NCBI GenBank assembly: GCA_900550635.1
Contig: URSZ01000079.1
Span: 1 to 11,290 of the forward strand
DNA length: 11,290 nucleotides
Reading direction: 5' to 3'
From: an uncultured Prevotella sp.
GTDB lineage: Bacteria; Bacteroidota; Bacteroidia; Bacteroidales; Bacteroidaceae
A program made the position numbers and the translations under genes. The notes below the pieces were generated by a model. It searched no databases. It was not told the DNA's origin and worked only from the letters and a program-made list of their open reading frames with translations. This document shows, piece by piece, positions 1 to 7,037 of the stretch (within the stretch, counting starts at the first letter, position 1; each line of letters opens with the position of its first letter).

Positions 1-2
1 GC

Positions 3-980
3 TTTGAGCGCGCGATCAACCAGGGCGTGCGTGTGGGCCACTTGGTGGCGGTGGGTCACGAAGAGGTGACCGTTGAGCTCGACGCCGCCGTGGCGGCGGG
101 TGACACGCTCGAGATTTGGTTTTATCCGGGTGTCGACGCGCGCCCCGATGTGCCCAAGCGCTGGCCGCAGGTGCCCTGCCCGGTGGATGCCGCAGCGGGG
201 AAGCGCGTCGTCGTGCATTGCAAGCGTAAGGTGGACACGGGCTGCGAGGTGTACCTGATTCGCAGCGCCGGCGTGTTGGATCAGACGGCGGCGGTGTTGG
301 AGCGCATGCGGGCCGAGGCGGATGCGATTGCGCCCGTTGCACGTGTCGTTGAGGTGCTGCCCTTTGAGGACGTTGCGGTGGATGGCGGTGCGTCGACGGA
401 GTTGGTGGAGTGCGCGGTTCCCGCTCGCATGGTTTTTGCTTGGCAGCTGATGGATGCCGACCCGCGCGGAGAACTCGATTTGTCCGACGCCATTGTGGTG
501 CTTGACGAGGCGTGCCGCACGGGTGACGCTGACAGGACCCGCTCACTGATGCAGCGTGCCGGGCGCGTCGTCTGCCGCAACCTGGGGCAGGTGGCGATGG
601 CTCGCGAGCTGGGCGTGACGTTTGACGTGGCGGCGCCGGTGTTCTGCGCGAATCGGGCAACGTTTGCTTGGCTGCGCGGGCTCGGTGCAGGGCGGGTGTA
701 CTTGCCGGCCGAGTTGCTCAACAATGATAGGGGGCGTATTGCCGAGCTGGCTGCTGAACCCGGCGTCCTTGGCCCCATCGACGCCGACCGTCCCGAGCTT
801 ATGGTGCGCGAGCACTGCCTGCTGACCGCCGAGGGCGTCTGCGCCACCCAAGCGACGGGACACGTCCGTTGCCGCGACTGCTTGCGTCGTCGGCAGGTAC
901 GCTATCTGGTCGAACGTGACGGTACGCGTCTGCCGGTCGCCGTTGACGCGTGCGGCAGGACGAGGATTTTCCTGTCGTAG
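3..980 (+). CDS. U32 peptidase-family protein with DUF3656 region, C-terminal part (RlhA-like)
   Basis: The gene enters from outside the window; the frame is open from base 3 to the TAG at 978-980, so about 325 C-terminal residues are visible. The first third (WFYPGVDARPDVPKRWP, then VVVHCKRKVD) resembles the DUF3656 beta-rich domain that follows the first U32 domain in RlhA-like proteins. The rest looks like the second, degenerate U32 half: a Cys cluster (Cys codons at 816, 840, 870 and 879) followed by a VDACGRTRIF tail. Family members such as E. coli RlhA and TrhP are Fe-S enzymes of RNA hydroxylation rather than proteases, so the peptidase name is historical; whether this protein modifies RNA is inference. 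Very high GC and ATC-only Ile codons set it apart from everything after base 1.3 kb. A U32 gene just upstream of tyrS is an arrangement I associate with Coriobacteriia. Confidence 0.8.
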   Translation, partial: FERAINQGVRVGHLVAVGHEEVTVELDAAVAAGDTLEIWFYPGVDARPDVPKRWPQVPCPVDAAAGKRVVVHCKRKVDTGCEVYLIRSAGVLDQTAAVLERMRAEADAIAPVARVVEVLPFEDVAVDGGASTELVECAVPARMVFAWQLMDADPRGELDLSDAIVVLDEACRTGDADRTRSLMQRAGRVVCRNLGQVAMARELGVTFDVAAPVFCANRATFAWLRGLGAGRVYLPAELLNNDRGRIAELAAEPGVLGPIDADRPELMVREHCLLTAEGVCATQATGHVRCRDCLRRRQVRYLVERDGTRLPVAVDACGRTRIFLS

Positions 981-1061
981 GTGCCGCGTCGCGTCAGTTT
1001 GTTATCATATGAGAGTTTATGGACTTCCAGCACCGCCGTATCCGGTGAGGGTGCTATAGCA

Positions 1062-1070
1062 AAAGGAGGA
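1062..1070 (+). promoter_or_regulatory. Shine-Dalgarno site of tyrS
   Basis: AAAGGAGGA lies 6-7 bases before the ATG at 1077 and decides the start: the upstream in-frame ATG at 981 directly abuts the previous stop and has no such site. It is the only strong Shine-Dalgarno sequence before a gene in the window. The downstream genes have A/T-rich, SD-less leaders as in Bacteroidota, so the initiation signals also point to two source organisms. Confidence 0.85.
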
Positions 1071-1076
1071 TACCCA

Positions 1077-2387
1077 ATGCTGTCTGTTGACGAGCAAATG
1101 CGTATCATCACCTCGGGCGCCGCGCAGATCGTTCCTGAGGCCGACCTTCGCAAGAAGCTTGAGAAGGGCGAGCCCCTCAACATCAAGCTCGGCGTCGACC
1201 CCACCAGCCCCGACCTGCACCTGGGCCATGCCGTGCCGCTGCGCAAGATGCGCCAGTTCCAGGACCTGGGCCACAACGTCACCCTCATCATCGGCAACGG
1301 CACCGCGCTGATCGGCGACCCTTCGGGCAAGTCGGCAGAACGTAACCTGCTCGATGAGGACACCTTGCGTCACAACCAGGAATGCATCAAGAAGCAGCTC
1401 GCCAAGTTCCTCGACTTCGAGTCGGACGCGCCGAACCGCGCCGAGCTGGTCAACAACTACGACTGGATGAAAGACTTCACCTTCCTCGACTTTGCGCGCG
1501 ACATAGGCAAACACATCACCGTAAACTACATGATGGCAAAGGAAAGCGTACAGAAACGCCTTAACGGCGAGGCGCGCGACGGCCTTTCGTTCACCGAATT
1601 CACCTACCAGCTGCTTCAGGGATACGACTTCCTCCACCTCTACCAGACAAAGAACTGCAAACTCCAAATGGGCGGAAGCGACCAGTGGGGAAACATAACC
1701 ACCGGAACGGAGCTCATCCGCCGCACGCTCGGAGCCGAAGCCGAAGCATTCGCCCTCACATGCCCGCTCATCACCAAGAGCGACGGCCGCAAGTTCGGCA
1801 AGACCGAAAGCGGCAACGTATGGCTCGACCCCAAGCGCACCACACCCTACACCTTCTACCAGTTCTGGCTCAACGTGGCCGACGACGAAGCCGAAAGGTA
1901 CATCAAGATATTCACCTCACTGTCGCACGAGGAAATCGACGCAGCCATAGCCGAACACCGCCAAGACCCCGGCCGCCGCACGCTGCAAAAACTCCTCGGC
2001 AAGGAGATAACCACCATGGTGCACTCGCAGAAAGACTACGAAACCGCCGTGGAGGCTTCGAACATCCTGTTCGGCAAAGCCACAAAGGAAAACCTGCTCA
2101 AACTCGACGAAGCCACACTGCTCGCCGTGTTCGAAGGCGTGCCCATGTTCGAAGTTGACAAGGACAAGGTGCTCGGCGCACGCGCCGTCGACCTGCTGGC
2201 CGAAACAACAAAGTGCTTCGCCTCGAAAGGCGAGATGAGGAAACTCACACAAGGCGGAGGCGTAAGCGTAAACAAGGAAAAACTCGACGCGTTCGACCGC
2301 GAAATCACGTCCGACGACCTGATAAACGGAAAATATATAATAGTTCAGCGAGGAAAAAAGAATTATTTCCTCATCATTGTAAGATAA
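1077..2387 (+). CDS. tyrS: Tyrosyl-tRNA synthetase, mosaic of TyrZ-type N-terminus and TyrS-type body
   Basis: Tyrosine-tRNA ligase (class Ic) charges tRNA-Tyr in the cytoplasm. The 436-residue frame has a HIGH-type signature (HLGH, residues 48-51), the shared IGDPSGKS motif (79-86), the QMGGSDQWGNI tyrosine-site segment, a KMSKS equivalent written KFGKT (239-243), and a C-terminal S4-like RNA-binding region around GGGVSVNKEKL. The two ends belong to different subfamilies. Residues 1 to about 80 (IKLGVDPTSPDLHLGH, then RKMRQFQDLGH) are TyrZ-type, as in Actinobacteria and Thermus. From SAERNL onward the protein matches Bacteroidales TyrS, where KFGKT replaces KMSKS. Codon use also changes: Ile is all ATC before the motif, and ATA appears from about base 1504. 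The length is normal, so the joint keeps frame. I infer an assembly chimera at a conserved stretch; a real recombinant gene is possible but less likely. A strong terminator follows at once. Confidence 0.9.
   Translation: MLSVDEQMRIITSGAAQIVPEADLRKKLEKGEPLNIKLGVDPTSPDLHLGHAVPLRKMRQFQDLGHNVTLIIGNGTALIGDPSGKSAERNLLDEDTLRHNQECIKKQLAKFLDFESDAPNRAELVNNYDWMKDFTFLDFARDIGKHITVNYMMAKESVQKRLNGEARDGLSFTEFTYQLLQGYDFLHLYQTKNCKLQMGGSDQWGNITTGTELIRRTLGAEAEAFALTCPLITKSDGRKFGKTESGNVWLDPKRTTPYTFYQFWLNVADDEAERYIKIFTSLSHEEIDAAIAEHRQDPGRRTLQKLLGKEITTMVHSQKDYETAVEASNILFGKATKENLLKLDEATLLAVFEGVPMFEVDKDKVLGARAVDLLAETTKCFASKGEMRKLTQGGGVSVNKEKLDAFDREITSDDLINGKYIIVQRGKKNYFLIIVR
1311..1342. other. Probable chimera junction inside tyrS
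   Basis: This stretch encodes IGDPSGKSAER. IGDPSG is shared by the TyrZ- and TyrS-type synthetases, so it is a natural place for two genomes to be joined by an assembler or by recombination. Upstream, the protein subfamily, codon use and Shine-Dalgarno signal look coriobacterial; downstream, subfamily, codons, promoters and gene content look Bacteroidales. The exact base cannot be fixed by eye. Confidence 0.7.
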
Positions 2388-2396
2388 ATTCATAAC

Positions 2397-2441
2397 TTGC
2401 GGGAGCTTACGGAACACTACCTAAGTTCCCGCAAATTTTAT
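2397..2441 (+). terminator. Intrinsic terminator after tyrS
   Basis: A 13-bp stem (arms 2397-2409 and 2422-2434, one G-U wobble) with a 12-base loop is followed by ATTTTAT. It starts 10 bases after the tyrS stop and ends 13 bases before the next gene, so it should separate tyrS from the phosphoesterase gene. It may also act as a 5' leader structure for that gene, since no separate promoter is visible between them. Confidence 0.85.
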
Positions 2442-2454
2442 AACCTAAAACGAT

Positions 2455-3537
2455 ATGAAAACAAAAGCATTACTCCTCACCGCCTGCACCCTGCTGGCAA
2501 CAGTTCAGGCTACCGCGCAGAAACGCGCCGAAAGACTCAGCCTCGAAAACCCCGAATCGTTCTCGATGATACTCATGGGCGACCCGCAGTCGTATGTAAA
2601 ATACGACATCAACCAACCTGTCTTCGAACTCACCACAGCCTGGACGGCCGACAACATAGAAAACCTCAAGATAAAGGCAGTGCTCGTTACGGGCGACCTT
2701 GTAGAGACGAACGACAACGCCGTGCCCGTGCGCAGCATGGCCAACCAGACGTCGCGCCAGATGTGGGAATAGGTTTCGCGCTCGTTCGAGCGGCTGGACA
2801 ACAAAGTTCCCTACCTCATCTCGCCGGGAAACCACGACTACGGCTACCGCAGCGCGGAAAACGGCCGCACCTGTTTTCCCGAATACTTCCCCGTGGAGCG
2901 CAACAACAAGTGGAACGACGCGCTTGTGGCACTTTATCCCAACCGCAACGGCGACCAGTCGCTCGAAAACGCCGCCTTCGAGTTCTCCGACAAGAACTGG
3001 GGCAAACTGCTCGTCATCTCCAGCGAATTCGCTCCGCGCGACGAAGTGCTCGAATGGGCCAAAAACCTCTGCACATCCGACAAATACAAGAACCACCGCG
3101 TTATATTCCTGACCCACAGCTACCTTAAAGGCGGCGCAAAGGCCGAGCGCATAGTCAGCGAAGGCTACAAGATAACGCCCCGCAACTGGGGACAGGCCAT
3201 CTGGGACAAGCTGATAAAGGTAACGCCCAACATACGCTGCGTTATCTGCGGACATGCGGCCGAACCCGACAGTTTCGAGGGTCACGTGTCATTCCGTGAG
3301 GACAAGAACGACGCCGGAATAACCGTGCCGCAGATGATGTTCAACGTGCAGGCTCTCGGCGGCCGCTGGGAAGGCAACGGCGGCGACGGGTGGCTGAGAA
3401 TCCTCGAGTTCAAGCCCGACGGCAAGACCGTGAGCATAAAAACATACTCTCCCCTGTTCGGAATATCGCCCACAACAAAGCAATTCGCCCACCGCACCGG
3501 CAAAATCGACCAGTTCGACATGATTCTGGAAAAATAG
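2455..3537 (+). CDS. Secreted calcineurin-like metallophosphoesterase, interrupted by in-frame TAG at codon 106
   Basis: The protein starts with a signal peptide (MKTKALLLTACTLLATVQATAQ), so it is probably periplasmic or exported. The metal-binding landmarks of the calcineurin-like fold are all present in order: GDPQ (D43), TGDL (D81), GNHD (N126-H127-D128), LTHSY (H221) and CGH (H267). Conserved surrounding segments include EFAPRDE, NWGQAIWDKL and NGGDGWLRILEF. Substrate unknown. An in-frame TAG at 2770-2772 (codon 106) cuts the frame between the second and third metal-binding motifs; the reading frame then continues without any shift through the rest of the domain to a TAG at 3535-3537. Conventional reading would give a useless 105-residue fragment, with the remainder open from 2773 and a first ATG-independent restart only at GTG 2893, after GNHD. 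Alternatives: sequencing or consensus error, recent nonsense mutation, or amber suppression/recoding. The next gene begins 24 bases later, probably co-transcribed. Confidence 0.8.
2770..2772 (+). other. In-frame amber codon inside the phosphoesterase
   Basis: TAG sits between MWE and VSRSFERLDNK, a continuous stretch of the conserved domain, with no frameshift on either side. A Ser (TCG), Trp (TGG) or Gln (CAG) codon would each be one base away, so the original residue cannot be decided from this window. Confidence 0.9.
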
Positions 3538-3561
3538 AATCCGCATTCGTGCCCCGGCAGC

Positions 3562-4566
3562 ATGCACGCCTTTCCCGTGACAGCAAGGAAAATACTCACA
3601 ACTCTTGTTCTCTGCGCTCCGGCTCTGACGGCCGGGGCGCAAAGCGGTTTTGTGGAACGCATGGACGGCATACTCGCCGCGCGCCGCGAACGCATGGCCG
3701 CCAAATACGACACGGCATACATCAGACTGCCCGAAAAGAAGTGGACGGTGAAACTGCGCACAACCATGCAGGGCACCGACCTCGACACCAAGGGCAAACT
3801 CGAGGGCATGTCTTATCGCTCGATGCTGAAAACCGACATCAGCGCGACCGTGGGCGCAAACATAAGCTACCGCGGCCTTACGCTCGGTTTCTCTGTCAAT
3901 CCCGGCAAACTCTAGGGGAAGAACAATGTGAACACCTTTGCTTTCAGCTCCTACGGCAACCGCATGGGCATAGACCTCTCCTATTCCTCGGCCAACACTT
4001 TCAGAGGCAAAGCCGAATACGGCGGGGAAAGCCACGACGTGAGCGCGGGAAACGTGAAGATGAACCTACTCGAGGCCAACGCCTATTACTCGTTCAACCG
4101 CCGCAGGTTCTCGTTCCCGGCGGTTTTCACGGGGTCGCAGGAGCAGCGGCGCAGCTGCGGCACATGGCTTGCCGCGATGTCGGCCTTTGCAGGGAAGTTC
4201 ACCACGGGCGACGGCACCATCCCCGGCCTTGCGGGCTCGGAACTTTCCGTGCTCAACGTGGCCGTAGGAGCAGGTTACGCCTACAACTTCGCGCTACGCC
4301 GCAAATGGCTGCTGCACCTCTCGGCCACGCCGCAGTTAGTGGTCTTTTCGCGCGCACGCCTCCTTGTGGACGGCGACAGGCAGCGTGCGCCGTTCAAGTT
4401 CCCCGCCATAGCCAACGTGGGACGCATAGCTGCGGTGCACAGCTTCGGCAACAGCTTCATGGGATTTTATGCCGTGGTGAACACATGGAACATGGGCGAC
4501 CGCGACAAGATGGGCACGAGCATAATAAAGTGGCGCATCAGGCTGTTCTACGGCATAAGGTTCTGA
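3562..4566 (+). CDS. DUF4421 outer-membrane-type protein, interrupted by in-frame TAG at codon 118
   Basis: Over 334 codons the product has a leader (ARKILTTLVLCAPALTAGAQ) and then alternating aromatic/hydrophobic beta-strand segments ending in a C-terminal RLFYGIRF, the pattern of Bacteroidales DUF4421 proteins, which are predicted outer-membrane beta-barrels of unknown function. Family-like segments include AYYSFNRRRFS(F)PA, VGAGYAYNFALRRKWLLHLSATPQLV, and NTWNMGDRDK before TSIIKWRIR. The frame is broken by TAG at 3913-3915 (between VNPGKL and GKNNVNTFAF) and continues unshifted to TGA at 4564-4566. Otherwise the domain appears full length and undecayed. The ATG at 3562 is the natural start because it precedes the signal sequence; it lies in the same frame as the phosphoesterase, 24 bases after that gene's TAG. 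Whether it is a functional gene depends on how the amber is read. Confidence 0.75.
3913..3915 (+). other. In-frame amber codon inside the DUF4421 gene
   Basis: TAG separates SVNPGKL from GKNNVNTF in a continuous domain; no shift or deletion accompanies it. It is the second domain-internal TAG within 1.2 kb, and no TAA or TGA interrupts either gene. Confidence 0.9.
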
Positions 4567-4604
4567 CCCCGCCCCGACACGCGCCGGCAGAGGCACGTCG
4601 CCGC

Positions 4605-4628
4605 CGCCCGGAACGCCGCTCCCGGGCG
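4605..4628 (+). terminator. GC-rich hairpin downstream of the DUF4421 gene (weak terminator candidate)
   Basis: A 7-bp perfect stem (arms 4605-4611 and 4622-4628, CGCCCGG/CCGGGCG) with a 10-base loop lies 39 bases after the stop. No T-tract follows, so intrinsic termination is doubtful. The T-rich DNA and the dyads at 4710-4770 farther on are an alternative stopping place. Confidence 0.3.
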
Positions 4629-4709
4629 CACCGCCTTTGGAGCAAAAAGCCGTGTCTGCATTTTGTCTGCCTTTTCGGGGCAAGTTTTATATAGTTTTCA
4701 CGTGGCAAA

Positions 4710-4770
4710 AAATATGTCCGAGATATTTTAAAATATGTCTGACATAATTCGAAATATGTCTGACATATTT
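4710..4770. repeat. Three-unit 21-bp-phased palindromic repeat (copy 1)
   Basis: Three 19-bp units start at 4710, 4731 and 4752, exactly 21 bp apart, separated by TA (4729-4730) and CG (4750-4751). Units 2 and 3 contain ATATGTC-T-GACATA, a self-complementary dyad; unit 1 is a diverged version (core CCGAGA). The stretch 4730-4771 is also nearly palindromic about its TTCGAA centre, so several alternative hairpins or dimeric protein sites are possible. The same scaffold with other core bases occurs at 7994-8054. A 21-bp step is two helical turns, placing all units on one DNA face. Function unknown. Confidence 0.85.
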
Positions 4771-5043
4771 TTTATTTGCTCCCATTCGGGGTTAACGTGC
4801 TGAAATTTAGTTTTCAATTTTTCGCTCCGAAAACGCCCGTTTTACGGTACAAGTTTTTCACCCATAGAGGCGCGATTTCATCGCGTCTTCATTCCACCTG
4901 TTGTTTTGCAAAACGCAATTCGCCGCGCCCTTCCGTCCGGCCGCATAAGCCCCATAGCAGCATCGCCACCGCCCGGGACACAAAAAATCGGCCGCCGGGC
5001 TACGAATTAATGCACATTATTTTTTTTCATTAAAGTTTTTTAC

Positions 5044-5051
5044 TTTCTTTG
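5044..5051 (+). promoter_or_regulatory. Possible Bacteroidota -7 box upstream of nhaD
   Basis: TTTCTTTG is one mismatch from the TAnnTTTG -7 consensus of Bacteroidota sigma-ABfr, 46 bases before the nhaD ATG. A clear -33 TTTG is lacking; the expected place is a T-run (5019-5028). The gene needs a promoter in this gap, so the position is sensible but the sequence match is modest. Confidence 0.4.
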
Positions 5052-5097
5052 TACTCGGAATATCACTAATCCTTAAAACCTAAAACATTTTACACAG

Positions 5098-6441
5098 ATG
5101 AGTCTTACAGCATTAATCGTAACCGTGTTCGTCATAGGTTACCTGTTCATTACCCTCGAGGCGTTCACCAAGGTCAACAAAGCCGCCATTGCGCTGCTGA
5201 TGTTCGTTGCCTGCTGGGTGCTCTACACCATTGGCGCCGATACGGGATATTTCGAAATTGCCGACGGGGCGGCCTCTGCCTCGGCCTACGTGAACAGCCG
5301 CCTGCTGGCACAGATAGGCGAAACGGGCGAGATACTTTTCTTCCTCATGGGTGCCATGACAATAGTGGAGGTAGTAGACAGCAACGGAGGCTTCGACTTC
5401 GTGCGCAAGTACCTCACTGCGCGCTCCAAGCGCGTGCTGCTGTGGAAGATAGCCATAGTGACGTTCATCCTCTCGGCCATTCTCGACAACATGACCACGA
5501 GCATAGTGATGGTGATGATTCTGCGTAAACTCGTGAGCGACAAGAAGGAGCGTATGCTCTACGCCGCCGTGATAATAATAGCCGCCAATGCCGGCGGCGC
5601 GCCCTCGCCCATTGGCGACGTTACTACCATAATGCTTTGGATAGCGGGCAACATAACCACGGTAGGAATCCTGAGCGAGATGACCATACCGGCCATTGTT
5701 TCGCTCGTAATACCGGTGTTCATACTCCAGTTCTCGCTGCACGGCAAACTGGGCGAACAGGCGCAGGGCGGCGGCGATGACGGCCGTGTGTCGCCTTTCA
5801 CTGCGGCACAACGCAAGGCAGTGTTCCTTATCGGCGTGGGCGGACTGATTTTCGTGCCCATATTCCGCGGACTTACCGACCTGCCGCCGTTTGTGGGGAT
5901 ACTGCTCATACTCGGCCTGCTGTGGACAACGATAGGTATCTTCAACCGCTCCTGCAAGGATGTTCCCGCCGAACACAGGCAGAGCGTAACGAAATGCCTC
6001 TCGCGCATAGACATAAGCACGATACTCTTCTTCCTCGGCATTCTGCTTGCCGTAGGCTCGCTCTCCGAGATTGGCGTGCTGCAGGCGCTTGGCCAATGGC
6101 TCGACAAGGCAACCGGCGGCAATGACTACCTCATAACCGGCGCAATAGGCTTCGTGTCGAGCGTTGTGGACAACGTGCCGCTCGTGGCAGGCGCGATGAA
6201 GATGTACGTAATCGACCCGGCGAGCGCCAACCTTGCAGTAGACGGCATATTCTGGCAGCTGCTCGCATACTGCGCCGGCGTGGGAGGCTCGATGCTCATC
6301 ATCGGCAGCGCGGCAGGCGTTGTGGTTATGGGCCTCGAGAAGATAACCTTCGGCTGGTACCTGCGCCACATATCGTGGGTGGTTGTGATTGGCTACCTGT
6401 CGGGTATAGTTACATACTGGTTGATGAGAACAGTTTTTTGA
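5098..6441 (+). CDS. nhaD: NhaD-family Na+/H+ antiporter
   Basis: This 447-residue inner-membrane protein exchanges Na+ (or Li+) for protons, helping salt and alkali tolerance. It is almost entirely hydrophobic, with about 11-13 membrane segments and a short polar loop (EQAQGGGDDGR) near residue 220 separating two halves. NhaD hallmarks are AILDNMTTSIVMVMILRKL (DNMTT at 130-134) and NAGGAPSPIGDVTTIMLW (PSPIGD at 169-174); the second half repeats the first motif as VVDNVPLV (D358-N359), as expected for the internally duplicated ion-transporter fold. Length is typical. The ATG at 5098 has no Shine-Dalgarno site but sits in an A-rich Bacteroidota-style leader (ACATTTTACACAG). The acetyltransferase gene follows after 28 bases without a terminator, so the two are probably one transcript. 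I see no truncation or missing motif. Confidence 0.92.
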   Translation: MSLTALIVTVFVIGYLFITLEAFTKVNKAAIALLMFVACWVLYTIGADTGYFEIADGAASASAYVNSRLLAQIGETGEILFFLMGAMTIVEVVDSNGGFDFVRKYLTARSKRVLLWKIAIVTFILSAILDNMTTSIVMVMILRKLVSDKKERMLYAAVIIIAANAGGAPSPIGDVTTIMLWIAGNITTVGILSEMTIPAIVSLVIPVFILQFSLHGKLGEQAQGGGDDGRVSPFTAAQRKAVFLIGVGGLIFVPIFRGLTDLPPFVGILLILGLLWTTIGIFNRSCKDVPAEHRQSVTKCLSRIDISTILFFLGILLAVGSLSEIGVLQALGQWLDKATGGNDYLITGAIGFVSSVVDNVPLVAGAMKMYVIDPASANLAVDGIFWQLLAYCAGVGGSMLIIGSAAGVVVMGLEKITFGWYLRHISWVVVIGYLSGIVTYWLMRTVF

Positions 6442-6469
6442 TTAGAACATAAAGAACACATTTTTCACT

Positions 6470-6913
6470 ATGATTGACGTAAGTCTGCGCAAAGCCGAAG
6501 AGACTGACTTTAAAAAGATTTTCTCACTGATAAAAGAGCTGGCCGAGTTCGAGAAATCGCTCGACCAGCTCACCAACACTCCCGAACGCATGGCGGCCGA
6601 GAAGGATTACTTTGAATGCTTCGTAATCGAAACGCCCGAACACGAGATGGTCGGCTATATTGTATATTATTACTGCTACTACACGTGGGTGGGCAAGGCC
6701 ATGTACATGGACGACCTGTACATCCGCCCCGAGTTCCGCAAGCAGGGAATAGGCCTCTGGGCGCTCAACCGTATGATAGAGCTGGCGCGCCAAACAGGCT
6801 GCCACAGGATACGCTGGCAGGTGCTCGACTGGAACACCCCGGCGATAAACCTTTACCGTAAGGCCGGGGCAAAAGTGGGCAGCCCCGACCGCAACTGCGA
6901 CATAGTGCTCTGA
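6470..6913 (+). CDS. GNAT-family N-acetyltransferase (diamine/thialysine acetyltransferase-like)
   Basis: A 147-residue single-domain acetyltransferase with the GNAT fold. The N-terminal RKAEETDFKKIFSLIKELAEFEK is the usual first strand and helices; YMDDLYIRPEFR leads into the acetyl-CoA pyrophosphate loop RKQGIG (90-95); CHRIRWQVLDWNTPAINLYRKAGA is the C-terminal catalytic part with the Tyr of the LYRKAGA segment. This arrangement, with YYYCYYTWVGKAMYMDDLY, resembles the SSAT2-like group that acetylates thialysine or small polyamines; the true substrate is not shown by the sequence. It is slightly shorter than many relatives, ending at NCDIVL. It lies 28 bases after nhaD, probably in the same operon; a functional link to ion or pH stress is only a guess. 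Start ATG at 6470 precedes the conserved first strand. Confidence 0.85.
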   Translation: MIDVSLRKAEETDFKKIFSLIKELAEFEKSLDQLTNTPERMAAEKDYFECFVIETPEHEMVGYIVYYYCYYTWVGKAMYMDDLYIRPEFRKQGIGLWALNRMIELARQTGCHRIRWQVLDWNTPAINLYRKAGAKVGSPDRNCDIVL

Positions 6914-7037
6914 CCGGAAGCCGCACACCCACGCCGCCGGCACGCCATGCCCCGACAACGCATGATTTCCTGCTGTTCCCGGAACCGGCCGGCTACTAAC
7001 GCTGACAATTAACCTGTAAAATTAAAAAGCCATATTC
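6914..7037. other. Short intergenic region, no clear signal
   Basis: This 124-base gap between the acetyltransferase and the next secreted protein starts GC-rich and becomes AT-rich before the ATG. I see no terminator with a T-tract, no TAnnTTTG box and no RNA gene. Whether the downstream gene has its own promoter is unclear. Confidence 0.5.

Larger units (their letters stand above)
4567..5097. other. 531-base gene-free region before nhaD
   Basis: No convincing gene lies here. From left to right it holds a GC-rich hairpin (4605-4628), an imperfect 11-bp tandem repeat (GTCTGCATTTT then GTCTGCCTTTT) around 4652-4673, the three-unit 21-bp-phased repeat (4710-4770), and an inverted 8-mer pair flanking it, GGAGCAAA at 4639-4646 and TTTGCTCC at 4775-4782. 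After that comes plain sequence, then a T-rich tract with a possible promoter just before nhaD. An 85-codon open frame at 4776-5033 has no family resemblance and is probably chance. Confidence 0.7.

Noticed and set aside
981..1076. T-box or attenuator upstream of tyrS
   Set aside because: Only 96 bases separate the genes, with no terminator/antiterminator pair or T-box motif seen; a TATCAT near 1003 lacks a -35 partner.
2397..3128. Forward 243-codon frame overlapping the phosphoesterase
   Set aside because: It runs out of frame through a gene with clear catalytic motifs, starts in the tyrS terminator and has a shadow-like Arg/Pro-rich composition.
2770..3915. Pyrrolysine insertion at the internal TAG codons
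   Set aside because: Neither the phosphoesterase nor DUF4421 family is known for pyrrolysine, and no pyl genes or insertion structures are visible in the window.
4776..5033. Forward 85-codon frame before nhaD
   Set aside because: No signal peptide, family likeness or start signal; composition fits chance in intergenic DNA.
5113..6369. Long reverse-strand frame opposite nhaD
   Set aside because: Tyr/His-rich shadow of a strongly conserved membrane protein in the other strand.
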